Origin: an uncultured Erysipelotrichaceae bacterium
Lineage (GTDB): Bacteria > Bacillota_I > Bacilli_A > Erysipelotrichales > Erysipelotrichaceae
Length of the DNA stretch: 12,434 bases
NCBI GenBank assembly: GCA_902796465.1
Contig: CADBPK010000208.1
Coordinates: forward strand, 1-12,434
Reading direction: 5' to 3'
The notes under the pieces: model-generated
What the model was told of the DNA's origin: nothing
Seen by the model: only the letters and a program-made list of their open reading frames with translations
Database searches by the model: none
Position numbers and translations under genes: made by a program
In this document: one piece after another, positions 1-7,816 of the stretch
How the letters are laid out: the number at the start of each line of letters is the position of its first letter
Numbering within the stretch: position 1 is the first letter of the stretch

Positions 1-1
1 A

Positions 2-2386
2 TCCGGGCCGATCCGGATCGGGCAGGGGATCGAGTTTGACTATTCCTCCGTACACTGCGTATGGACATTAAAAGAACTCGGCTATGAGACCGTGATCGTA
101 AACAATAACCCGGAAACGGTATCGACGGACTACGATACCGCGGACAGGCTGTATTTTGAACCGCTATGCCCGGAAGATGTCATGCACATCATCAAGGCAG
201 AGAATCCGGTCGGCGTCGTCGTTGCCTTCGGCGGTCAGACGGCGATCCGCCTGACGTCCTTCCTGGACAAACAGGGGATCCGGATCCTCGGCACGACCGC
301 AGATTCCATCGACCTTGCGGAAGACCGGGAACGGTTTGACGCCCTGCTTGAGGAACTGCATGTCAGACGTCCCAAAGGGACCGCTGTCAGGACCATGGAA
401 GAAGCGATCGGGGCAGCCGCAGCCATCGGCTATCCTGTCCTGCTGAGACCGTCGTATGTCATCGGCGGCCAGAATATGACCATTGCCCATGAAGAAGCGG
501 ATATCGTGGAATACATGGGCAGGATCCTGAAGGAAAGGGACGACAACTCCGTCCTGATCGACCAGTATCTTGCCGGCATCGAGCTGGAAGTGGATGTCAT
601 ATCAGACGGGAAAGACGTCCTGATCCCGGGCATCATGGAACATATCGAAAGGGCAGGCGTGCACTCCGGCGACTCGATCGCCGTATATCCTGCCTATAAC
701 CTGAATGACAGGGATGTTGCCAGGATCACGGCTGTTTCCGAACAGCTGACACTGGCCATGAAGACAAGGGGACTGGTCAATATCCAGTACCTGATGTACG
801 CCGGCGAGTTATACGTCATTGAAGTCAACCCGCGGGCAAGCCGTACGGTGCCTTATATTTCCAAGGTCACAGGCGTGCCGATGGCGGACCTGGCTTCCAA
901 GGTCATGTGCGGCATGGCGCTGAAGGATCTCGGCTACGGTACGGGACTGTACCGCATACCGCCTTACAGCTGCGTCAAGGTACCGGTATTCTCGTTTGAA
1001 AAACTGAATGACGCCAACTCCATCCTGGGACCGGAAATGAAATCCACCGGGGAAGCGCTCGGCATCGGCAGGACACTGGCAGAAGCCCTGTTCAAAGGAC
1101 TGACCGCTGCAGGCTTTACCGTACCGGATATCCGCCGGAAGGAAGAGAACGGTGTCCTGATCAGTGTGGAAACACATGATTACCAGGAGATCCTGGATGT
1201 AGCGAAAAAGCTGAGCGATCTTTCCATGAAGCTATACGCGACGCAGGGTACCGCGGAAACGATCCGTACGATGGGCATCGAAGTGACTTCGGTCGCCAAC
1301 GTGACGGAAAGCGACGAGATCCTGAAGCTGATGGAAGACGGCAAGCTCAGCTACATCATCTATACAGGTGCTGTCAAGGATGCCACGATGGGTGACTATA
1401 CCGTCCTGCACAGGAAGGCGATGCAGCTGAATATACCGTGTCTGACAAGCGCGGATACCGCCAACGCACTGGCGGACATGATCGCCAGCCGCTGCACGTT
1501 TGCCAATACGGAGCTGGTGGATATCAACCATATGCGCACACGGCACGCAACAATCGCGTTCACCAAGATGCATGCCATCGGGAATGACTATATCTTTATC
1601 GACAATACTGCCGGCAATATCACTTCACCGGAATCATTATGCGTATCGCTGTGCCGGCATCATTTCTCCATCGGTGCCGACGGCATTGTACTCGTAGAGA
1701 AATCAGGCTGTGCCGATATGAAGATGCGCAGCTTCAACCGGGACGGTACGGAAGGCAGGATGGCCGGAAACAACATCCGGTGCATCGGCAAATACCTCTA
1801 CGACAAGGGCATCGTGAAAAAAGAAGTGATGCGGATCGAATCGGCGGAAGGGATCCACGAGATCCGTCTGTTCACATCCGGCGGGAAGGTCGGCGCCGTT
1901 ACGGCGGAAGTCGGCCGGATCGTCTGGGATCCGAAAGAGATCCCGGTCATCACGGACAGATATGAAGCTGTAGACATGCCGGCGGAGATCGGCGGGGAAA
2001 CATACAGGATCAGCTGTCTTTCCGTAGGAAATCCGCACTGCGTCATCTTCGCGGACGCCATTGACACGATCGACCTGGAAAAGGTCGGACCGCTGTTTGA
2101 ATACGCCGATATCTTCCCGGACAGGACGAATACGGAATTTGTCCGTGTCGTGGACCCGTATACGCTGCGTCTCAGGGTATTCGAACGCGGCAACGGCGTT
2201 ACGCTTGCCTGCGGGACAGGTGCCTGCGCGGCAGCGGCAGCTGCCATCAGGCTCGGATACTGCCGGGAGAATACGGATATCCGTGTGAAGATGCCGGGCG
2301 GGGATATGTCGGTCCGGATCGAAAACGGACGCGCGTTCCTCACCGGGAGCGTATCGATCGCCTTTGAAGGCACATTTGAATACTAA
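2..2386 (+). CDS. carB: Carbamoyl-phosphate synthase large subunit (C-terminal half) fused to a diaminopimelate epimerase domain; 5' end outside window
   Basis: The frame is open from the first bases, and 794 residues are visible. It enters inside CarB at GQGIEFDY (visible residues 7-14), about 550 residues into a normal CarB, so the true start lies upstream; the GTG at 92 is internal. The second ATP-grasp domain is clear: NNNPETVSTDYDT, AEDRERF, RPSYVIGG, GIMEHIERAGVHSGDS and EVNPRASRTVPYISK (from residue 274). An MGS-like regulatory domain follows and ends near NTELVDINHMR. About residue 518 (base 1553) a complete DapF-like domain of roughly 277 residues begins without a stop, with GNDY, IGADG, NPH, RTNTEF, ERG and ACGTGACA. 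CarB makes carbamoyl phosphate for pyrimidines and arginine; DapF converts LL- to meso-diaminopimelate for lysine and cell wall. The first catalytic Cys of DapF is Ala (codon 1763-1765). CarB is certain; whether the DapF domain is active is doubtful. A terminator follows directly. Confidence 0.93.
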   Translation, partial: SGPIRIGQGIEFDYSSVHCVWTLKELGYETVIVNNNPETVSTDYDTADRLYFEPLCPEDVMHIIKAENPVGVVVAFGGQTAIRLTSFLDKQGIRILGTTADSIDLAEDRERFDALLEELHVRRPKGTAVRTMEEAIGAAAAIGYPVLLRPSYVIGGQNMTIAHEEADIVEYMGRILKERDDNSVLIDQYLAGIELEVDVISDGKDVLIPGIMEHIERAGVHSGDSIAVYPAYNLNDRDVARITAVSEQLTLAMKTRGLVNIQYLMYAGELYVIEVNPRASRTVPYISKVTGVPMADLASKVMCGMALKDLGYGTGLYRIPPYSCVKVPVFSFEKLNDANSILGPEMKSTGEALGIGRTLAEALFKGLTAAGFTVPDIRRKEENGVLISVETHDYQEILDVAKKLSDLSMKLYATQGTAETIRTMGIEVTSVANVTESDEILKLMEDGKLSYIIYTGAVKDATMGDYTVLHRKAMQLNIPCLTSADTANALADMIASRCTFANTELVDINHMRTRHATIAFTKMHAIGNDYIFIDNTAGNITSPESLCVSLCRHHFSIGADGIVLVEKSGCADMKMRSFNRDGTEGRMAGNNIRCIGKYLYDKGIVKKEVMRIESAEGIHEIRLFTSGGKVGAVTAEVGRIVWDPKEIPVITDRYEAVDMPAEIGGETYRISCLSVGNPHCVIFADAIDTIDLEKVGPLFEYADIFPDRTNTEFVRVVDPYTLRLRVFERGNGVTLACGTGACAAAAAAIRLGYCRENTDIRVKMPGGDMSVRIENGRAFLTGSVSIAFEGTFEY

Positions 2387-2410
2387 GGGAGATCAGTGAT
2401 CTCTCTTTTT
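2387..2410 (+). terminator. Intrinsic terminator after carB-dapF
   Basis: The hairpin starts at the base after the TAA stop. The stem is GGGAGAT (2387-2393) with ATCTCTC (2399-2405), including one G-T wobble, around a 5-base loop. TTTTT (2406-2410) follows. It should end the carB-dapF transcript before the next gene's promoter. Confidence 0.75.
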
Positions 2411-2433
2411 GGTTCCGGCAGGGATCTGAATGA

Positions 2434-2439
2434 TATAAT
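2434..2439 (+). promoter_or_regulatory. Extended -10 promoter for the CvpA-like gene
   Basis: A perfect TATAAT is preceded by TG one base upstream (TGATATAAT, 2431-2439), an extended -10. No good -35 stands at 17 bases, which is acceptable for an extended -10. Transcription would begin near 2446. That lies downstream of the ATG at 2442, so translation must start at 2469. Confidence 0.6.
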
Positions 2440-2450
2440 GGATGCATATC

Positions 2451-2458
2451 AGGAAGGA
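2451..2458 (+). promoter_or_regulatory. Ribosome binding site deciding the start at 2469
   Basis: AGGAAGGA ends 10 bases before the ATG at 2469. The alternative in-frame ATG at 2442 has no such site and lies at or before the predicted transcription start. Confidence 0.7.
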
Positions 2459-2468
2459 AAACATAATT

Positions 2469-3191
2469 ATGTTACATGCTGTGCCGGCGCATTTTATCGT
2501 CATAAATATCGTCATCGTATGTCTTTTGTTCATGTCACTTTACAACGGGTGGCATCGCGGGGCTGTCCGTTCGCTCACGGATTTCATGTCTTCCATCGGC
2601 AAGATCCTCATCGCCGGCTTCGGAGGTTATTTCCTGATGAAAATCTTCAATCCGATCCCTGCGGACAAAGTCAATGATTTTCTTCTACATAGAATGAACG
2701 CCTTGCAGGAGGCACGGTATCCGGGCAGACCGGAAGTGACGGAACTCGGGCAGCCGCAGCTGGTGGAGGTCGTATGCAAACTTACATGCGTGCTGATCTA
2801 TTTCATCATCTTCATGATCATCCTGTCAGCTATTGAAAAGGCACTGGTGAAAAGACACCGGGAACGGACAAAGGACAAAGAAAAAAAGGACTCCCTGCCG
2901 GATCACATCGCCGGTGCGTTTCTGGGATTCCTGTTATTCCTCATATGTGCGATCCTGCCGTGTCCGGCATTTATCACTGCCCGGGCGATCAATTTCATCG
3001 GCAACGGGAATGATATCGTATATAAATCATTCTTCGCGTTCCCCGTCAACCTCGTCGCAAGACCGCTGACCAGGCTTGCCGCTGGAGAAGAAACCGACAG
3101 GGAATTCTGGGAGGAAAAAGGGATCCTCATCTTTGATCAGGAGGCGCAGGACCTCGGAAAATGGTGGGAAGAAAACGGAATCCAGGAATAA
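2469..3191 (+). CDS. CvpA-like integral membrane protein
   Basis: A 240-residue protein that I cannot name firmly. It has about four hydrophobic segments, near residues 8-25, 41-58, 103-122 and 147-170. After the first comes YNGWHRGAVRSL, which resembles the YxGxxxG motif after the first helix of CvpA (colicin V production) proteins. Two features are longer than in a usual CvpA of about 170 residues: the loop at 60-100, and a charged cytoplasmic stretch RHRERTKDKEKK near 128-140. The C-terminus is acidic and rich in Trp and Glu. The start is set by AGGAAGGA and by the promoter position. It is transcribed alone between two terminators. CvpA proteins are linked to biofilm and envelope functions in other bacteria, but the role here is not shown by sequence. 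Alternative: an unrelated four-helix membrane protein. Confidence 0.7.
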   Translation: MLHAVPAHFIVINIVIVCLLFMSLYNGWHRGAVRSLTDFMSSIGKILIAGFGGYFLMKIFNPIPADKVNDFLLHRMNALQEARYPGRPEVTELGQPQLVEVVCKLTCVLIYFIIFMIILSAIEKALVKRHRERTKDKEKKDSLPDHIAGAFLGFLLFLICAILPCPAFITARAINFIGNGNDIVYKSFFAFPVNLVARPLTRLAAGEETDREFWEEKGILIFDQEAQDLGKWWEENGIQE

Positions 3192-3196
3192 TGAAT

Positions 3197-3227
3197 AAAG
3201 GACTGTATCCGGTGATACAGTCCTTTT
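3197..3227. terminator. Bidirectional intrinsic terminator between convergent genes
   Basis: A perfect 10-bp stem GGACTGTATC (3200-3209) / GATACAGTCC (3214-3223) has loop CGGT. TTTT follows on the plus strand, and AAA precedes it, giving TTTATT on the minus strand. It serves the CvpA-like gene and the convergent gene at 3249-3470. Confidence 0.85.
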
Positions 3228-3248
3228 CAATACGCAGATTTAAGATAT

Positions 3249-3470
3249 TTACCGCCAGCTCACATCGATCATTTTGTTGTTGATGACGCAGTCTTCAAGA
3301 TACATGTTGATCAATGTCTGATAGGGAATACCCGATGTGCCTGCCATGTCCTTGAAATAATCAATGACGGAGGCGCTCAGGTTGAGGGTAATCGTTTTTT
3401 TCTGTCTTTTTGGATAGGTTTTCTTTCCCGGCTGCTGAGTGCCGCTGTTTTCTGTATTATTGTCTTTCAT
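3249..3470 (-). CDS. Small ribbon-helix-helix protein, CopG/BrnA-type antitoxin-like
   Basis: A 73-residue protein. A basic, flexible N-terminus (1-25, rich in Lys, Gln, Pro) leads to KKTITLNLS (about 24-32), the beta strand that in ribbon-helix-helix dimers enters the DNA major groove. Two helices follow, SVIDYFKDMAG (34-44) and IPYQTLINMYLEDCV (48-62). The GIPYQTLIN turn and final SWR are typical of antitoxin-type CopG/BrnA proteins of Firmicutes. The start is supported by AAGGTGG five to six bases upstream. No RelE- or BrnT-like partner is adjacent on either strand. The gene is alone, convergent with the CvpA-like gene and divergent from the lipase/YhhN gene. It may be an orphan antitoxin or a small regulator of itself or its divergent neighbour. 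The fold is fairly sure; the target is unknown. Confidence 0.8.
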   Translation of the reverse strand: MKDNNTENSGTQQPGKKTYPKRQKKTITLNLSASVIDYFKDMAGTSGIPYQTLINMYLEDCVINNKMIDVSWR

Positions 3471-3569
3471 ATTCCACCTTCTGCGTCTTCCTCACGGAGC
3501 ACGGTATCCGCTGCATAAAGCATTTTCGTTGTGTTGATAATATATTTGTAACATAAAAGTACCGCTGTG

Positions 3570-3583
3570 TCATGCATGTATGA
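3570..3583. promoter_or_regulatory. Imperfect palindrome in the divergent intergenic region, possible operator
   Basis: TCATGCATGTATGA reads almost the same on both strands, with only the G/T pair at positions 5 and 10 breaking symmetry. It lies in the 198-base gap between the divergent ribbon-helix-helix gene and the lipase/YhhN gene, where an autoregulatory repressor would bind. The rest of the gap is AT-rich in the middle (3535-3560), with no RNA gene or riboswitch that I can recognise. Function is inferred from position and symmetry only. Confidence 0.3.
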
Positions 3584-3641
3584 AAAATGTATTGTTTTGA
3601 CGGCAGGAAAGTGATCCGGTCACAAAGAAAACAAAAGGGCA

Positions 3642-3670
3642 TAAACAAACACGCAAAGTTCCGATAAAAT
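3642..3670 (+). promoter_or_regulatory. Candidate promoter for the lipase/YhhN gene, close to its start codon
   Basis: TAAACA (3642-3647, four of six matches to the -35) and TAAAAT (3665-3670, five of six to the -10) are spaced by 17 bases. The predicted first base is near 3677, at the ATG of codon 4 (3678). No Shine-Dalgarno sequence precedes either ATG, so the mRNA could be leaderless. An alternative TTGACG at 3597-3602 has only a poor -10 at the right distance. Confidence 0.3.
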
Positions 3671-6284
3671 GAATAATATGAAAAACACATGGCATAAAAT
3701 AATGATCCTATGCTTCTGCGTACTGTCCGTACTGCTTTTTGCAGTGCCGGTATCGGCGGAAGAAGATGATGAAACAAAAACGATCCATTCGACGTTCTAT
3801 GTCCTGACCGTCGGTGAGAACAGGACGATGGATGTCCGCTTCAATCCGAACTGGTTCAAACAGGATGCGGAAGTATACTCACATGATCTGGCAAAATTAT
3901 CGCTGGGTCTCGCGACTTCGGCATTCCGGCCGCAGAAGAGTCTGAGCGGGGAAAATGACAGGGCGGATACCAACCTGTATGAATTCCTGACCGAAGCGGG
4001 ATTTGATGAGCTGCGCAGCGATGACTACGACAAGGATCCCAACCGCTACACGATCTCCACCGTTATGGGACATCAGAAGATCGGCGAAGGCGATGAGGCG
4101 TTTGAACTCATTGCGGTCGGTCTGTGCGGACAGGGCTATCTGGATGAGTGGGAGTCCAATTTCTCGATCGGCAGCGGTCTTGAACATGACGGTTTTTCCC
4201 GTTCCTCCCAGCTGGTATATGACCGGATCTTCGGCTATATCGCCAGCGAGCATCTCCAGGGACCGTACAAGATCTGGCTCTCCGGTTTCTCACGGGCAGC
4301 GGCCGTATCCAATATCACGGCTGCCAGACTTTCCGATTCTTCCATGTTTGATGTGCATTCCGTCTTTGCCTATACGTTCGCCACACCGATGACGACAAGG
4401 GAAAATACGGAAGGACGGTACCGGAATATCTTCAATATCGTCGGGAAAGCCGATCCGGTGCCGACGATCCCGTATGCGGACTGGGGCTACAGCCGGTACG
4501 GGACGACCCTGTATACACCGAGTGTGCAGACTGACGGGGATTATTTCGAAAGACGCAAAAAAGCAGATGTTATCTATAAAGATCTGACCGGGATCGATTA
4601 CTGGGTCAACCCGCAGGCGGATGCCATGTCCCGCACTGTGCTGGCCTACCTGCAGACGATCTGTCCGACGGCGGATATCTACGCCTCCAGCCTGCAGGAC
4701 AAACTGATCCATCTCTGGGAGGACCGCAGTGCCATCAATGTCATATCCAGCCTGCTGGATATTGCCAATGACCCGGTCCTGATCAATGAGGAGACGCGTA
4801 CGGAAGCCAACGGCCTGATGGATTATCTGTCCCTGATCCTGCTGGATTACAGCAACTCCACCGAGACGTTCCGGCGCTGGAATTCACGGGCTTCCCTCGG
4901 CGCCAACGTACTGCAGGCACATACGCCGGAGCTGTATATCTCCTGGGTATTCTCCGCTGACAGAGGGGAAGACCTGTATACCGAAGCGGATTCCTACCGC
5001 ATGGTATATGCCATGCATACCAGCGGCTTATCCATGTCGAAGAATGGGGAGATCATCGAAGAGATCACACCGGGGGAAGATGAGACTGTACCCCATGTAT
5101 ATCTGGACGAGACAGATGATTATCTGACAGCCATGATCCCGTCGGATTCAGAGATCACCCTGTATATGAAACCGGAAGGGGAATGGATGATCAATACCTA
5201 CGAGCTGGATTATACCGTAGGCCGTCAATCCAACGATCATACGACCATGTACAGTTTCGAAATACCGATGGATGAGACGCTTGAGATCCGTTATTCCAAA
5301 GACGGGAGTACATATTATTCACAGGAAGAAGCGCTGAGCGAAAACCAGGTCATCAAGGATGAACTGAATTTTTCACAGTCATCCATTACGAACCTGATCC
5401 GGAACCGGCTGAGTGACTGGACATGGCGCAATGTCGCGCTGTTCCTGCTTTCCATACCGGTCTGCCTCATCTCTCTGATCCTGTTCCAGGTTTCCTATGT
5501 GGTTTCCCGGATCCGCTTTAACCAGAAGGTCAAACGCGGCTGGTTCCCCAAAGGCACCAAGTACAGGGCACTGCCGTTCTTCCTGGTAACATTCATCTTC
5601 CTGCTCTACCTGATGATGCAGTTCAGCGTAGCGCTGCTCCCGGATTCAACGGCAGTCGTACTGCGGTATAAAAAGTCGATCGACTTCTTCTCCGTGCTGC
5701 TTGCCCTGCTGGGCTGGTGGTACCGGAAGGATTCCTTTACCGGGTTTACTGCCCTGGGCGTCGTCCTGCTCGCAGCGGCAGACCTTACCATCACGGTATC
5801 CCTGACAGTGGGTGCTCTCCTGCATGTCTGCGCGTATCTGGTGCTGAGCTTCATCTATATCCGCAGGGAAGGCTTTACGAAGCGGCAGATCATCCTGTTC
5901 ATCCTGCTGGCCGGATTCAGCGTATGGAATATCATGAACATCAAAGGGGATTACGGTTTTCTCAGATATATCGCCCTGGCATACAGCATTGCGGCGAGCC
6001 TGATGATCGTTTCCTCGATCACCCTGCCGCGGAGGCTGTTCGTCGGATCCATCGCCCTCTTTGCGGGCGGCATCCTCCTGATCAACAACCAGACAGGCAG
6101 CGCTTCATTCCTGAATCATTTCATCTCGCTCGGCGTTTACTACCTGGCGGTCCTGCTGATCGCTTCCTCCGGTACGCAGACACGTCTGCCGCATCTGGTG
6201 CCGGAAAGCGAACAGGATGATTATGACGAGACAGAGATCATTCCGCTTCCCGTCACAGAAGAAGCTGAGACAAAAAATACATAA
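3669..6284 (+). CDS. Exported lipase-like hydrolase fused to a YhhN (lysoplasmalogenase-like) membrane domain
   Basis: 871 residues. Residues 4-30 form a signal peptide: basic start, hydrophobic core, VSA cleavage site before EEDD. Residues 40-430 resemble class 3 lipase/Mbeg1-like alpha/beta hydrolases: nucleophile elbow SGFSRAAA (Ser208), then GKADPVPTIPYA (Asp262), then LQAHTPELYISW (His418), a plausible triad. Residues 460-570 look beta-rich. TM1 is at 588-613. Eight further segments (633-657, 670-685, 692-710, 714-731, 739-757, 764-783, 790-806, 815-835) match the YhhN layout, including LLAAADLTIT (Asp705), GALLHVCAYLV, LFVGSIALF and GVYYLAVLLIASS. The tail is acidic. YhhN relatives cleave the vinyl-ether bond of lysoplasmalogen. 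The lipase part should face outside. The start is uncertain (ATG 3669 or 3678, no ribosome site). Signal peptide, triad and helices are seen; YhhN homology is pattern recognition from memory; substrate is inferred. A terminator follows. Confidence 0.8.
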   Translation: MNNMKNTWHKIMILCFCVLSVLLFAVPVSAEEDDETKTIHSTFYVLTVGENRTMDVRFNPNWFKQDAEVYSHDLAKLSLGLATSAFRPQKSLSGENDRADTNLYEFLTEAGFDELRSDDYDKDPNRYTISTVMGHQKIGEGDEAFELIAVGLCGQGYLDEWESNFSIGSGLEHDGFSRSSQLVYDRIFGYIASEHLQGPYKIWLSGFSRAAAVSNITAARLSDSSMFDVHSVFAYTFATPMTTRENTEGRYRNIFNIVGKADPVPTIPYADWGYSRYGTTLYTPSVQTDGDYFERRKKADVIYKDLTGIDYWVNPQADAMSRTVLAYLQTICPTADIYASSLQDKLIHLWEDRSAINVISSLLDIANDPVLINEETRTEANGLMDYLSLILLDYSNSTETFRRWNSRASLGANVLQAHTPELYISWVFSADRGEDLYTEADSYRMVYAMHTSGLSMSKNGEIIEEITPGEDETVPHVYLDETDDYLTAMIPSDSEITLYMKPEGEWMINTYELDYTVGRQSNDHTTMYSFEIPMDETLEIRYSKDGSTYYSQEEALSENQVIKDELNFSQSSITNLIRNRLSDWTWRNVALFLLSIPVCLISLILFQVSYVVSRIRFNQKVKRGWFPKGTKYRALPFFLVTFIFLLYLMMQFSVALLPDSTAVVLRYKKSIDFFSVLLALLGWWYRKDSFTGFTALGVVLLAAADLTITVSLTVGALLHVCAYLVLSFIYIRREGFTKRQIILFILLAGFSVWNIMNIKGDYGFLRYIALAYSIAASLMIVSSITLPRRLFVGSIALFAGGILLINNQTGSASFLNHFISLGVYYLAVLLIASSGTQTRLPHLVPESEQDDYDETEIIPLPVTEEAETKNT

Positions 6285-6288
6285 GATC

Positions 6289-6325
6289 ACAGGCATGTCA
6301 TGGATCATGATATGCCTGTTCTTTT
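6289..6325 (+). terminator. Intrinsic terminator after the lipase/YhhN gene
   Basis: A 14-bp stem ACAGGCATGTCATG (6289-6302) / CATGATATGCCTGT (6306-6319) has one G-T wobble and a 3-base GAT loop. TCTTTT follows. Confidence 0.85.
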
Positions 6326-6333
6326 GTCTGAAA

Positions 6334-6342
6334 TGATACACT
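6334..6342 (+). promoter_or_regulatory. Weak extended -10 upstream of the GH1 gene
   Basis: TGATACACT gives an extended -10 (TGn plus TACACT, four of six matches), with no good -35. It lies 29 bases before the ATG at 6372, between the previous terminator and the GH1 gene, where the promoter must be if this unit is transcribed on its own. Confidence 0.35.
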
Positions 6343-6350
6343 TTAAGTGA

Positions 6351-7814
<1,464 letters not shown>

Positions 7815-7816
7815 GC

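Noticed and set aside
92..94. GTG at 92 as the start of the CarB-DapF gene
   Set aside because: The frame stays open to the window edge, and the upstream codons encode conserved CarB sequence (GQGIEFDY), so the start lies outside the window.
2442..2444. ATG at 2442 as the start of the CvpA-like gene
   Set aside because: It lies only two bases after the TATAAT box, before the predicted transcription start, and has no ribosome binding site; the ATG at 2469 has AGGAAGGA.
3471..3668. Riboswitch or small RNA in the 198-base divergent gap
   Set aside because: Apart from the short palindrome I see no stable multi-stem structure, no terminator and no known riboswitch core.
3457..3777. Minus-strand open frame upstream of the ribbon-helix-helix gene, considered as a possible toxin partner
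   Set aside because: It overlaps the divergent lipase/YhhN start, has no toxin motif, contains low-complexity Cys/Phe-rich sequence and shows no ribosome site.
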